This document shows positions 37,051 through 49,785 of a DNA stretch of 64,000 bases, in pieces. The notes below the pieces were generated by a model. That model was not told where the DNA came from. It ran no database searches and saw only the letters and a program-made list of their open reading frames with translations. The first letter of the stretch is position 1. Every line of letters starts with the position of its first letter. Where the stretch lies: positions 762,481,648-762,545,647 of the forward strand of contig NC_081414.1 in assembly GCF_030272615.1 (NCBI RefSeq), given 5' to 3'. A program made the position numbers and the translations under genes. Source of the stretch: Cryptomeria japonica. Lineage: Eukaryota; Streptophyta; Pinopsida; Cupressales; Cupressaceae.

Positions 37051-38573
37051 TCAGACCCAGGCATTAGGCGAGACTTGTCTACTAGATATTGTGAATTACT
37101 AAAGATGATCTTGCTTTGAATTTCACAAAAACAACACTCTCAGGTAGGCACAATTTCAAATTTTAAAGTACAATGGATTGGTTTTCTTGCAAGCATTAAA
37201 TCACTTTGTAAAAACCAATTGAAGGTTTGAACTGCATTCCCCTCATTTTATACTATTTTAGTATATTATATACTAAACATAAAGTAGGGTTTTTTAAAGG
37301 CACTAAACATAAAATGATGTTTTTAATCACTAACAACAAAGTAAGTGATTTTGAAATACTAAAATACTAAGTGATTATTCTGAATTTGAATGGTGAATTA
37401 AAAGGAATTTGATAGAGGGTGAGTCTCTCGTCACACAGGGTTGACTTTTACACTGCATGACTCAAAGTATCCATACTATGCCTTCACTCTTTGAAGCTGG
37501 CATGCTTACGGGTACGTGTCTCCAATAAAATCAGGTGCTTGTCCCCAGGGATCAAACCCTCATCTCCATGCAGTCTACATGCTGACTGCATATGCAATCA
37601 GGCTGTTGAGATGTTGCTGCTGCTCATTGGGTTTATGATGATGTTTGTTTAATGTTGTTGCCACAAATTCCAGTGACTATTGTAGAGACCACTCTCTATC
37701 TTGCTAAAGGCACACGAAAGCACTAGACTTCAATGTACTGGCCCTTGTACCTATTAAATTAAATGCTCCAGCCAAACTTATGCTATATCATGTCTTCTTA
37801 TACAGGGAATAAACTTGAATAACAAATACAAAACTGTGTAACAACTTGCTTGTTGTAGGTGCAAACCATTCACCTATATTGTATTACAGAGACTTAATGT
37901 AAATTGCATTGTGGTTTTGTGCATCAATCTAATTTGAATCCAGAAAACTGGGCCCATAAAATTGGTGTCGATGAACCCATAAATCTTTCTTCAAAATTGC
38001 TGTCAATGGACCCACAAGATATATTTAAAGGAAGATTATAATGGCCCACATTCACCGAAGTGCATAATTTTAAATATCATAAGTTCATAACAAATACAAA
38101 TAAGGTTCATGATGTGATGCATTTACCTGTTGAATACCTTCTTGTCAGTCATGTTTAAACTTGGCATCCTTACAAGTCTGGGTTAGTACTTGTTTCCCAA
38201 GACTCCCCACGTCAGTATTGAGAACAAACATCTTCAATCTTGAGTACACTTATCATTTCAAATTTTGTGGAACAGTGTACCCAACATTAAAAAATAAGAC
38301 TTTGCTGATTTTCCAGAAACTGTTTCCATTTATTCTGTTGCTTGGAGTTCTTGCCCTTGTATTTTGTTTCTATCTTATCTGTATTTTCAAGTTGTACTTT
38401 TATCTGTAAGTGATTAACATATTATGCATTGAGTGTGGTCTTTGCATATGCAGTGAGTTCTTTATAAGAAAGGCTGAAAGGTACCAGAGTTATCTGCTTC
38501 AAACAGTGTGCTCTTATGTATAATCGGAAGAAGTTCTGATCATCGTTTGCCAAGTTGAAAAACAAGGACAAAA
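37051..38573. other. upstream region of the LMBR1-type gene
   Basis: No recognised element or coding exon. The promoter and any 5' UTR intron of the gene at 38574 should be here, but no convincing TATA box or upstream exon could be fixed. The 38161-38409 open frame has no recognisable similarity. Confidence 0.45.
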
Positions 38574-38928
38574 ATGGGTGATTTCAATTTGGCTTTGGTT
38601 GTTGTAGCAGCAGTAGTGTGTGTCCTTGTTTTTCTTTTCAATATCTACCTGCTTATTAATTTTCAACATCCCGATGACCTTAATCAAGCATATTTTCCAA
38701 AGTTAGTGGTAGTCCTTGGCCTTTCAGTTGCCGAAATCTCCATTCTGATGTTGCCAGCAGACGTTGCAAATCGACATGCTTGCACCCATGCAATATACAA
38801 CGGGGCATGCAAATTAACACTTCCTATGAAGGATCTGTGGCTGGCAATATATATTGTAGATGCAGTATTGGTGTTCTTTGTCATACCATTTGCAATGTTT
38901 TACTATGAAGGAGATCAAGAAAAGTGAG

Positions 38929-39002
<74 letters not shown>

Positions 39003-42000
39003 CTCTCTGGCTTTTCGACATTTAAGTTGGCTTCCAAATTGTACTGCTATTTTATGTAGTGCATTATATAGTAAAATGAGGCAACTCAGCCTGCCAGGAG
39101 ATTACTGAAAATTTGACTATGTTATGAAATTCATTTACAAATATGACATGTAAGTTGAAATTCATTTACAAATTCATTTTACTATGCTATGAAATTCATT
39201 TACAAATATTTGGCATTTGACAGGAGCGTTGGGAAAAGGGTACTTAGTGCTTTGATGTGGGTCATCATGACAGCGGTTGTTGTTGGGCTTGTGCTTGGAA
39301 TTCTTTATGGTGAGGACCAAACTAGATTTTTTTTTACTTTATTTTATTTTCAAAGTTGATCTAAGGAACAAGTACAAATATAGATCCCAGTTAGGTCATT
39401 GGAACAAATGTATCAAAGTATAATATGGTATGAATTTAATGCCATGGAGCTACTTTTTCAAAGTTGATCTAAGGAACAAGTACAAATATAGATTCCAGTA
39501 AGGTGATTGGAACAAATGTATCAAAGTATAATATCATATGAATTTAATGGCATGGAGCTAATGTTGTAGTATAAAGTTTTAAAATGGTTTAGAACTAATA
39601 TTGTATACATACATATGTATATAAACACATATATTATAAAGGTGGTTGTTACCATTCAAGGAGATTAGCACATCTCTTCAGACTTTCACATCATACAAGA
39701 ACAAATGTTAAATGGAAGATGGTGATGATAGAACATTCCATGCTATTATAGAATCTTTGATTAGCATTAGTAATTGGAGCCATCATGTTGAGTTACTAGA
39801 CATATCCCCCTTGCCAGTTTTTGTAATTATGATTCAATAGATTGCAATTTTCTAGAAATGTCTGAACCAATATAGGATTCAAACATTTTGATATGGCCTT
39901 GGCGTCGTTGATAGATAATTTTAGGCTATTGAATAGTTTGGCCTCAGATAAGCATGTGCATCCTATGGAAGCAGATGAAAAATGGTCCTTCAAGACTCTG
40001 AACTTGTTTGATGTTCCATCTCCAACCCTAAATGGTATTGCAATGTAGTTATGTAAAGCTACTTAGTAGACTTAATGGGTCCTAGGTAATCGAGTGAGCA
40101 CATGGTGGAATATTTCTTTAGTATTACACTTATCACCTTGTGTATGGTCCAAGCTGGTCTTTACCACTACAGTGTTTTAAACTGTGTGTTTTGTTGAACT
40201 AATTTAAATGCCTGTTGCGTATTATATGTTAGCTGGAGAATCCCTTTTGGATTTCCCAAGAAACTATCCCATGTTATTATGTATGTGCATACCGATTTTA
40301 TTCATTATTTTGGTAGATACCTAAAATGCATCCCTGCACTTTGGCCATCATCACACTGGATCCATCTTGCATTCTTACTTCCAATATTAATTAAATAAAT
40401 ACTCTTATTTAATTAATCAATTGGAGCATTCATATAACATTAATTAGTAAATTACATATATCCCTAACCATTTTTGCAACATTTATCAAATTAATTACCT
40501 TTATTTAATTAGCTAATTTAACCAGTGTAGCCTTTTCCCTAATGTTCGCATCTTAATTGAATAAAATCACATTTTTAAATCAATCATTTCCCCAACATTC
40601 TACCATATATTAATTAAATACATAATATTTAATTAATTCATTTAAAATCCTGTTTATCATTAGTTACATAAACAAATCAGGTTTAGTCAACTTATTAATC
40701 ATTTGTTCATTCCTTTGCCACTTTGTTTAAAATAAACAAAGTCAATCTTGCACAAGGCTCCAAATGCACAAAACTCTAAAATGGTCTATTTTCAATCCTC
40801 ACCCTCCATCAAAATTAAGAAAATTTCCACCCTTATTAATTGCTTTCAATCTTTTTTGCCTTAATCACATGCATCAATAACAAGATGCCACTTGTAATTC
40901 TCTCACCCCCTCTTGCAAATGGATCAACCCTATCCCTCCATTGCACAAGATCAAATCCTATCCATTCATCATCCTCATCCAAAATTTGTGAGTTAACCAT
41001 TTCTCAAGCCATTTCTAAGCATAGGAATTGGATGCAAGACAAGGTTATGCTGTTGAAATGAGCAACCACATCTCCTTTCAACCACAATCAATCATCCTGA
41101 ACACATCTCCTGGTCAACAAGGTTTGTTTAAGTGAGAAGCGTGTGCCCTTTCCATCACTTGTTTACTTACCTTAGCTTAATCGAAGGCGTAATTAGGTAT
41201 AGAATAGGAATCTAGTTTATGCATTGTTTTTATTGTTTTGTTATGTATTTTGGTGAACACAATTTATTCACTCATGGAATATTATCATGGATATACATAT
41301 CAGTCATATTCTTTCCTTTCATGATTCAGGGATCAGTATCTCTAAATTTGCAAACATATGTGGTTTCAGTATCTGAAGATGACAGTTTGCATATTCATTT
41401 ATTTTTGTTATTTATGGTTTGAATTTGGAATTAGTTTTATGTGTTTATGCATTCTTACTTTTTGTTTCATGATTTATGAACCTAGGTCTTGTTGGTAAAG
41501 TTGATTTCACTGTACGGCATCTTTCATCTGCAACAAATACATTTCCGAGCAGTTGGTCTGATCTTACAAGAAACCGTCCTTGCATACAAGGAACAAATGG
41601 CAATAGTTTACAGGTATTAGTTTCCCAAAGTATCCAATTATTGATGAGTCACTTAAATTTCAATGTGTCCTAAGCCCAAGTTTCTTGTTAAAGATGTGTT
41701 GAATGAAGGAATTTATGTTTCTGTATGCATCTAATAATTTTATCATAAGTTTCCAATACTTTTTTTTTAATTCTTGTGCGGTGATTTGAATTGTTCTTTG
41801 GTTTTATGCAGTGTGATGCTTACACAGCTAGTTCGTCATCAGAGAGTACTTGGACCATGCGGACGACCTTTCCGGAATATGTTGTAGCTCTTGCTACAAT
41901 TGTTGGATCAGTCCTATTTTCAGTATGTTTTGTTTTCCTTTATATGTTCATTCATTGTCTGTCATGTATTGATTAGAGGCAGAGCTAATTGTGGAATTAC

Positions 42001-44608
42001 TTTATCAAGGATTTTAATTTGTTAACTTTAGCACTTGTATAACATCATTTTAACATGTGTATGGGTGTAAATCTCCTAAATGTCAGTAATAAAGATGTGA
42101 TAAGCAATGTATAGTTTTGCATCATCTGTTTGATAAAATTGATAGTCTTTGTTTTGGAACAAATTAATAAGATTACTCTGGTCAATGGAAATTTTTAATC
42201 CACAGCAAGGGGACAAAGAAATTTTTGATTCAGTTTGCAATCTTTCCATTCTCAGCTATAGTTTCCTTAAACTTTTGAAATGGCTTTTTGGTTATTGCAT
42301 TGTCTTTGTATCATTATATTTCCTCTCATTTCTTAGCTTGTTCTACTTCCAAAGGAGAAAAAACAAATACCTTTTTTAGGGCATTAATGCACCATCAAGG
42401 AACTATGTTATAAGTTGTAAAGTTTTTCAAAAGTTTCCCTCTTGTATTTATGCTTGCGAGAAGGGATTATATATATATATAAATTTCTGTTTGACATCAT
42501 TTTGGTAGGGAACAATTTTACTGTTAATCAACGTTGCATTTATTTCAGAAAGATTATATGTATATTTATTAACAGGTTATGGTTTGGTTGTTTTTTGTAT
42601 GATCAAACAACTTTGTGAGATCAATAACTAATTTGATGTTTGTATGCTCATTACGTAGATATTTGGTGGAGTAGGAATTGCTTGTTTGCCATTGGGTCTT
42701 ATATTTTCTTTCCTTCGCCGACCAAAAGCTGTTATTACTCGTGCACAATATATCAAGGTTGGTTTGAACTTCAGATCACAGGTCCCTATCAGCCTGTTGA
42801 ATCAGTGATTTTTAATTTTAAATTTTATAAATAATGACGAGGGATTATAACCACAATATAGCAAGAGTATTAATTAGTTTGCTTTTTGTAGGAGGCGACT
42901 GAGTTAGGGAAGCGGGCAAGAGATATAAAAGAAGCAGTTGTAGCACTTCAAAGAGAAGAGAGAAGTGGTAGTAAAGGAAGGAAATGGCGAAAGAACGTTA
43001 AGGCAGTTGAGAAGGTTGTATATATATTTTTAATTTCAGTTTTATATTTAACTTTTGTGTTGCTTTCAGTTTGATTAAATTGGACTTTAGTTAATACTGG
43101 ATGTGATCCCAAAGTAAAGGGGGTGACAAGGTCTAGGAATTGCCTAGAATGTGCAATGACTATCCATAGGGTTCATTCCTTTAACATTCTTTGTGCTCCA
43201 TGCTTTTGCACGTTTTGGGTCCATATCTGCACAGTGACTAGCCTATAAAAGTTGTTCAATTTTAAAAGACGACAAATGTAACAGCACAAAAGGTTGCATG
43301 GAAATGGAATGCCAGAAAGAGATTCTTAGTAATGCAATACTTTGATATTATTGTGGTTTTAATTTTAGCAAATGTTAGTTTGTGTAGGAGTGCATAAATT
43401 TCATTAATATTGTGGAGAAAAAAATGCAAATGCTTGCTGAGCTTTTGAAGACAGTGATGCTACAGTAAGGTTAATTACATGCATATATATATTTTAAAAG
43501 ATTTATTCTAACTATTATCTTTTCTACTTGTGCTATGAAGAAGCTGTGTTATATTAATTTGTTTGGGAAGATGAGATGGTATTTTTTTAAGCAAAAGTTG
43601 TTTCTTGTTTCAATGATCCTGGGAAACTGTGGCTTTCTTAAATTTCTAGTGGTCCATGTGGCATTTCTATCTTTAAAAATAGGGAAATTTCAAGCTTTTA
43701 GTGAAGTTTAAATTTCCAAAAATATGTATAGTTATGTCCCTCATAATTCTATCATTTTGTCTTAATATGGGGAAGAAGTTTATTTGGTTTCCCATTAGCA
43801 AGGCTTTCTTTTTTTTTGATTGACTATTTTTTCTTTTTAATCCAACATTTGCACAAAAAATGTTAATCCACCCCACTGCCATTTCAAGGTAAAACGGGGA
43901 AATATCAATAAAAAAACTATATCATAATGACTGCCTCTCTCCAATGTGGAGGGATACCTTGTTCAAATTTTTTTAACTGTTGTTATGGGCCTTCTTGTCT
44001 TCCACTGGACAGAGACAATAATCTTTTAGATGACAACAACCTGAGATAACAGGTCCCATGTATCATAAAATGAGACTTTGATTTTATTGATTGTGGAAAA
44101 AGGATAAAAGTGAGAAATTGAAAAAAAGTAGTATTAATCATAAAATGAAACATAGATTTTGTAGACTTTGAGATCTTCTTTTGCACTTGTTGGGAAAGCC
44201 CACTGTTAATTGGCCCCTCACAAAATTATTGATGACTGACATTAGAAAGGCCCCTCAAAATTATATGCTTGGGTGTATTTGTGTTGCCTTAAGCTCGGGT
44301 ACATTGTTTTCAGGTTCAATTGTTTGGTTTCATGCTAATACTTATTAAAATTTCCAGGAGCTTCTTTTTCTAGAAGAAGATGTTAAAGGTTTAGAGGAGA
44401 TTTATCCCCAGGGAGAAAAGGTAACTAACAAAAGTATATATTTCATGCTTTTTTAGTACTTCATTTGTCCTGGGATGCCTAGTTCTTTGAATATAGTTAA
44501 TAAGTATATCTCACTGAGGTTTTTATTTTTATTGCTTCTCCAGGCAGAGGTATCCTGGGCCTTAACTGTCCTTACCTATATAGGAAGACTGATCCTTGGA
44601 ATTATTGG
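38574..44608 (+). CDS. LMBR1/LIMR-family membrane protein, exons 1-8 (3' part not in window)
   Basis: Coding exons: 38574-38923, 39224-39309, 41486-41613, 41812-41922, 42659-42757, 42892-43014, 44358-44420 and 44544-44608. All have GT..AG borders, and phases join without a stop: 1,025 nt, about 341 codons. It begins MGDFNLALVVVAAVV. Exon 1 has three membrane segments (about residues 5-28, 42-60, 88-108), exon 2 a fourth, and exons 4-5 a fifth split by intron 4 (VVALATIVGSVLFS, then IFGGVGIACLPLGLI). Exons 6-7 are a charged, probably cytosolic coiled segment (KGRKWRKNVKAVEK). Exon 8 opens the next membrane segment. The protein matches the plant LIMR-type family (Arabidopsis At5g01460/At3g08930 type, about 510 aa), whose cellular role is poorly known. 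The last third was not found up to 64000. All eight exons are free of disabling changes, so the gene is probably live, with a very large intron 8. Confidence 0.93.
38931..38997 (+). repeat. compound (TC)n(AC)n microsatellite in intron 1
   Basis: Starts six bases into intron 1, right after the GTGAGT donor. (TC)n passes directly into (AC)n. Confidence 0.97.
39349..39564 (+). repeat. 108-bp tandem duplication in intron 2
   Basis: Two copies (about 39349-39456 and 39457-39564) share CAAAGTTGATCTAAGGAACA, TCAAAGTATAATAT and GCATGGAGCTA with few differences. The rest of intron 2 (to 41485) is AT-rich with no recognised gene. Confidence 0.92.
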
Positions 44609-45933
44609 GTGAGAAGATCAAAAGATTGTTTATTTTGTTGTTGATAATCATAATATTGATATATTTATGCAGTAGTTTACTCAATTCTGGAATTGTGTTT
44701 TTAACTCATTTATCCATATGTCAATCTGTTAATTGAGCATAGTAATTAATATTCTAGTGAAGATTTATTTATATTCCATGTATTTTAGCATTTTCTTGAG
44801 ATTGGATACCTTTTAAGATTATAATGTTTGAATTTAATTTATTGCACCTGTTTTTTCTGTACATCCTACTACCTTCCAATTAACTTGGAGAAACAGATAG
44901 ATACATAAATAGCTATACAAGTGAAAAATAAGTTTAATACATCGTGGAAGCTAAATGGCTAGAATAAAAAGAATAGAGTGAACAAGTTTTCTTGCAATAC
45001 AAGCTAGTTCTAAACTGTGCAATGGCAAAATTTAAATAATATCTTCTATGATGCAAGTAAAATGTTTTTTAAGATAAAAATTGAAAATATGCAACAGGTG
45101 CCTAACGATGGTGAACTTCACATTCACACTGCTCTAGTAAGTGTAGGACAATGTTGTAGTGTCTGCCAACAGAAACGATGGTGACTACACTAATATTGTA
45201 TCAGAATATATGAGTGCCCCTTATGTGGATGAGTTAGTTGCAATTCTATAGATGAGCTTCAAGAAAAATAAGGAAAGACTGTTTAGAGCTGAGGAAAGCT
45301 GCCAACAGAATTGGATGAAAAATAACAGTTGTAGCTATATCTGTTCTAGATGTCTAGCTTTATTTTACAAGTTTATAGAGAAAGGTCTTTCCTGCCTATT
45401 TATTGCAACAAATGGAAGGACTTTTTTGGTGTATTCTTTGAGCTAGCGGATGTTATACATGGAGCAGCCAATAGGCTATGAAAGCATCTCTTTTAAGTGC
45501 TTTAATTGCCATGCTCATTAAAGTGAAGAAATAAGGAGTTGGGAAGTCTGGATTAATACAATCCAGCAGGAATGGTTAGAATCAAGCCATCTTAAAAAAT
45601 TTCTGTCAAAATCTATTTCCTATTGGAATACTTGAGGTTTACATCGGCCTTTTAGAGGAGAACTTTTCTGGTCTGCAATGAAAATTAGGTGGAAATCTCA
45701 CTTCAATGTGGAGCAAATTGACACTGTAGCTATGTTACTGGGTATGGTAGACTTGGACAGCTATTAGGAGTTGTACTATGGCTGCTTGTGGCTCAAATAA
45801 ACCAAATGTTGACTTAGATGCTCTTGATAAAGAGTAATATGAAGGTTATTGATTGTAAATTTTTATTGATTTGACATTTGACATATAATCAATGAACTGT
45901 GAGCTATTGTATATATATGGCCATACCCAGCCC
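44609..45933 (+). other. start of intron 8, no exon recognised
   Basis: Donor GTGAGA at 44609. No exon matching the remainder of the membrane protein was seen before LTR B. Short open frames (for example 45252-45446) show no similarity. Confidence 0.5.
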
Positions 45934-47466
45934 TGTTGACGTGTTGTATTATGACAGTGTCGAACACAGAATAAAGTTACCAACGGTCACCTACTCTCTC
46001 TTGATCAAAATTAGTCCGTATGCTAAGATTGCACAAAAAGTTCAAACAGCTAACTCCAAGGTTCCTTCAGTGTGTGGACGTGACTCAGTTGATTGATGAG
46101 TTTGCTGTTAACCCAAGGGGCCTTACGTATTCAATTGAAGAGGATAACAAACTCATGCAAGTTCAAGGATTTCTAAGTGAATGATTTGCAATGAAAGCCC
46201 TATTTTTGGATTTTCGAAATATGCTGAAAGTAAGTGAGAATAGGGTAGAGAGAACTGTGCTGAATCTAATCTAATCCTAAGAACAAGAGACGGGATCACT
46301 CATGCAAAATCAAACCACGCTTCGCTTCGCCAACAGAGCACAACTACGCGAAGGTGGTGCAATCTTTAAAGGGTGTGTAGAGGTTTTTCAGATTACCAAT
46401 GTAGACCATCAAATCGAACAATCTGCATTGATAATCGAAGTTAAGCATACACACATAACAAAGGGGCTCAAGCTAACTTTACACAGTATGCAACAATCAG
46501 CTGCACACCAAAAGTATGAGCTCGGACTCTGCAACAAGTAATCCTATCAAATCCAGTTCTTCTAACAACATGAAAGCAAATCTAATCTATGAAGAGAGCA
46601 AGACCATGCAGATTGCTAAAATAGAACAAGAATACACCATCAAAATCGAACAATGTATTGAGTTTGGCTACTTCAACAATCCTGATTCATCAATCTCAGA
46701 TAATAATCTCTCCTCCGGGGGATCACCCCTTTATATAGGCCTCAGGCCATGCAAACCCTAATAAGGGTTTCACCCTAGAAGATTCCCCACTCAAGATGCA
46801 ACAAGGTGGGAATCAACAATAAATACCCCATAAAGCCCATATACAATTATTCCAAGAACACAAAATGGCGCCCACTAGTGCATTAAATGCACCCCATTAC
46901 ATCGAACATGCCCAAAATACAATAAACACTCCCATGCAAGAAATAAATGCCCATCATTCCTCATGCAACGGCGACATGCGCCTTGCCGCCCTTGGTCTCT
47001 TTGGGGCACTTTTCCCTTTATCAATCCAGACTTCCCCTCCTGCCTGGGCCTGTGAAGAACCTTCGGTTGCTTCACTGTGGGAATCTAGAATTCCCATTAG
47101 CTGATATGTCAAATCAACATTTCCTTCCACCAACTTCCTTGTCTGCCGGTCAACCCAGTGCTTAGTGAATTTCAGCACCAGTCTAGTCAGGACATTCAAA
47201 TCATCAATTTCAGGCTCTGGGCTGATCTTTCACTTTCTCAAATTCAGGTTGCACCAAATCTGAATCCTCTTTCACCTTATCCCGCACTTGGTAAATTTCA
47301 CTTATCCTGATAGTGTCAAGGGGCAATCTGGAATGCATTTTCCTCTGGACTTCAAGGTCATCCTCGACACCTGCCCAATAATCTTCTAAGTGAAATTTGT
47401 GTATGAATTTCACGCCAACAACCTTCCTGATTTGGCGGTAAGGATCATACTGGGCCCTGGATGTAT

Positions 47467-47602
47467 TGTTGGTGTTGGAAATAAGCCACACCCGGACCGA
47501 CGATGGACTAGTCCAAGAGGGGCCAGTAGCTCAGTGGTAGAGCACTCCAGTAGCGTTATGGAAGGTCCTAGGTTCGAGTCCTAGCTGGTCCTTGTCTCAA
47601 CA
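47467..47602 (+). repeat. TRIM 5' LTR (136 bp)
   Basis: TG..CA ends with a 5-bp inverted match TGTTG/CAACA. Before the tRNA-like part it carries AAATAAGCCACACCCGGACC and the near-palindrome GGACTAGTCC. Confidence 0.93.
47520..47591 (+). tRNA. tRNA-like sequence in the 5' LTR (not a functional tRNA gene)
   Basis: 72 nt. Acceptor arms GGGCCAG (47520-47526) and CTGGTCC (47585-47591) pair over 7 bp with one G-U. D stem GCTC/GAGC is 4 bp. T stem CTAGG/CCTAG is 5 bp with loop TTCGAGT. The anticodon stem CTCCA/TATGG is broken at two pairs; loop GTAGCGT. Box A TAGCTCAGTGG is at 47527-47537 and box B GGTTCGAGTCC at 47571-47581, both matching the Pol III consensus. No T-run terminator follows in the LTR. 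Confidence 0.8.
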
Positions 47603-47615
47603 TGGTATCAGAGCC
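47603..47615 (+). other. TRIM primer-binding site
   Basis: TGGTATCAGAGCC immediately after the LTR. It is the common initiator-Met-tRNA primer site of plant LTR elements. Confidence 0.93.
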
Positions 47616-47657
47616 TGGTCTAGGCTAGGAGCCCCAAGCACATGAGAAGTGTGGCTT

Positions 47658-47666
47658 AAGGGGGGG
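47658..47666 (+). other. TRIM polypurine tract
   Basis: AAGGGGGGG abuts the second LTR. Confidence 0.88.
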
Positions 47667-47802
47667 TGTTGGTGTTGGAAATAAGCCACACCCGGACCGA
47701 CGATGGACTGGTCCAAGAGGGGCCAGTAGCTCAGTGGTAGAGCACTCCAACAACGTTATGGAAGGTCCTAGGTTCGAGTCCTAGCTGGTCCATGTCTCAA
47801 CA
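47667..47802 (+). repeat. TRIM 3' LTR (136 bp)
   Basis: Same length as the 5' LTR with five substitutions. Three fall in the tRNA-like anticodon loop (ACAACGT here, GTAGCGT in the other). TGTAT follows. Confidence 0.93.
47720..47791 (+). tRNA. tRNA-like sequence in the 3' LTR (not a functional tRNA gene)
   Basis: Same acceptor, D and T arms as at 47520-47591, with intact box A (47727-47737) and box B (47771-47781). Loop ACAACGT has no U33, and the anticodon stem is again broken, so it cannot be a working tRNA. Confidence 0.8.
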
Positions 47803-49785
47803 TGTATAAAATGGCAGGCGATAGAATGCCAACTCCTCTGCTGCACTCTCAGCTGCCTCCAAACCTGGGCACATTTCCACGAAGTCACCTAGGACAACTG
47901 GGAATTCAATAGATTGCTTCTTCTTCTTCTATAATTGATCATAAGCTGTTAACTGCCTCATGAGTTCCAACAATATGAGCTTGTCTGATGGATACCTCGA
48001 CAACTTGTATGACTGGAATGAAAATCCCTACGTCCCGATGTAGGTGAATTTAGGAAATTGTAAGAACGTGGCTCCATACATCTGGACCAAGGCTCTTGCT
48101 TGCGGCGACACCCTTACGTGCAACTGCTTCTACATAAGCCGTGTCAAGTACATAGTGAAGGTGTCATTCGCCAGCCTGTAAGAACTAACATTGTGAAGAT
48201 GTAGCTGGGGATAACACTCGTGCACTTTCAGTTGTGCTGGTCCGCAACCCATGATTCCACTTGCTAGTAGACCATTAAATCCTCCCCTTCGCGCAAGCAT
48301 ATAGATTAGGTAGGAGCTCATGAAGAAGGACTGGGACTTTCTTTCTTTTAAGTTTTTCAGCTGTTCGTGCAAGTAATGACTAATCAATTTGGCCCAGTCA
48401 ACTAGCCCATTTGCATTCATGATCTCGCCTATGTAGAAGAACATCCATGTTTCAAAGTTCATAAAATGTGAACACCCCATTACTTTGCTCAGCATCATTA
48501 TCAGGTCCACATATTCTTGCTTGAACTCAAAGATAGTGAGTCTTTGGCATTTTGGAGGCATGCATCCTAGGCCTTAGCAACCACTGTTTATTAATCAAGT
48601 CAGCACACCTGGCAGGACCTGCTTCATATAGTGCTTTAACTCCGCTGCTAGTCCTGTACATCATGGAATAGTGTGAAGGAATTCTGAAAGCCTCACCAAT
48701 TGACTCCGGAGTCAATGTCGCTAGCAACTTGCCATCTGACGTTGAAATTGTTTTCCGCTCCGGATTATAATGCTTTGCACTCTTTAGAATCAAGTCTGGA
48801 CACTGAATAGTAGGAGGTAAACCAGCTACCGCAACAATTTTGCTCTTGACAAATTTGACAGCTGTTGGTGACAGACTATGCCTTGTTGTCCCGAACATTC
48901 TGATCTTGAATGCAGCCAGATTGAATGTGCCCAAATTTGTATCGCTGATTTCCTCCCATCTGGAATTCATCTGGGAACAAGGAAGGAAACCTTTCATCTC
49001 TGCCTTGATCAATGCTTGCCTGGTGAGGGTAGATGTCTCGCTTGATTCCGCCATCTTGAAAAGCACCTTGGAAATGATGAAAAAAAGAGACTAAGTATGA
49101 CCTCTCTTCACTTCTCCAATTCTTCTTTCTTGAATCTTGCATGTGAGATATGAAATGCCTCTCCATGTTTATATAGAATCCTTCAAATCGTACTGCTAAG
49201 TTAGGAGGCATCAATTTAGCAATTGAATTTATTATGCATCATACTTTCCCAATCACTGTGCCATGGAAAAGAAACTTCCCTTGTGAGTGAGTTCGAATTT
49301 AGAAGTTTCACTTAATGCACTAAGTTATGTGTCATACTTGGAAGATTCCCTTCGCCAACTCATTAACTTTCCATTCTTTCAAATTTCGAAGGGAAACTGA
49401 AAGATTTTTCAAGATCCGCTTGATTTTCCATTCTAATTTGTCCTCTTCTTCTTTTGAAGGAATTTTCATGCTTCTTCAACATCACCTATTTTTTAGGGAT
49501 CCTCCTAAAATTTAGGATGAGATTCAGTGTCTAAAAATGGGGAATTTAAAAATTTTCCCGAGGGGATTTTTACTTTTCATTCCTCCTTGACCCTTGGACT
49601 TTCATGCCTTAGACAAATTTTTGAGTTTTTCAAGCTTAAGCATGGAATTCAGGGCGGAATTCATCATTTCCTTGATTATCTTTGACTTAGCTATTTTGCA
49701 ATCTATCATCTTCTTTAGGTGGATTTTTGAACAAGTCATGGAATTCATGATTTGGAGGATTTTCCTTCATTATCCCTTTTCAGCA

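Larger units (their letters stand above)
47467..47802 (+). mobile_element. TRIM (miniature LTR retrotransposon) with tRNA-like LTRs, complete, 336 bp
   Basis: Two 136-bp LTRs (47467-47602 and 47667-47802) start TGTTGGTGTTGG and end TGTCTCAACA. They differ at 5 positions. Internal domain is only 64 bp: primer-binding site TGGTATCAGAGCC directly after LTR 1, and polypurine AAGGGGGGG directly before LTR 2. Perfect TGTAT duplication at 47462-47466 and 47803-47807. It has no coding capacity, so movement would need proteins supplied by another element. It is inserted into the LTR-borne ORF of LTR B. Each LTR contains a 72-nt tRNA-like sequence. Confidence 0.95.
46954..49054 (-). pseudogene. LTR-borne ORF, copy B (decayed and split by the TRIM)
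   Basis: Homologue of the ORF in LTR C at 53131-56352. Start taken at the ATG at 49054 (MAESSETSTLTRQ), equivalent to MATPKAG in copy C. Fragments: 49054-48527, 48561-48130 (other frame), decayed sequence to 47803, 47461-47210 right-to-left past the TRIM, and 47199-46954. Matching words include DTNLGTF, GLPPTIQC, KHYNPERKTIS, INKQWLLRPR, LANDTFTMYLTR, QRKMHSRLPLD and KHWVDRQTRKL. Conservation at the residue level across two clearly diverged copies points to past selection on the protein. Function unknown. Layout is faintly like plant transposon-associated proteins, which is only a suggestion. Confidence 0.7.

Noticed and set aside
44609-45930. Exon 9 of the LMBR1-type gene
   Set aside because: No frame in this stretch carries the expected membrane segments; short ORFs such as 45252-45446 lack similarity and proper splice borders.
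47520-47791. Two tandem tRNA genes 200 bp apart
   Set aside because: The anticodon stems are broken, one copy lacks U33, and both sit at the same place inside TG..CA repeats with primer site, polypurine tract and target duplication. They are parts of TRIM LTRs.
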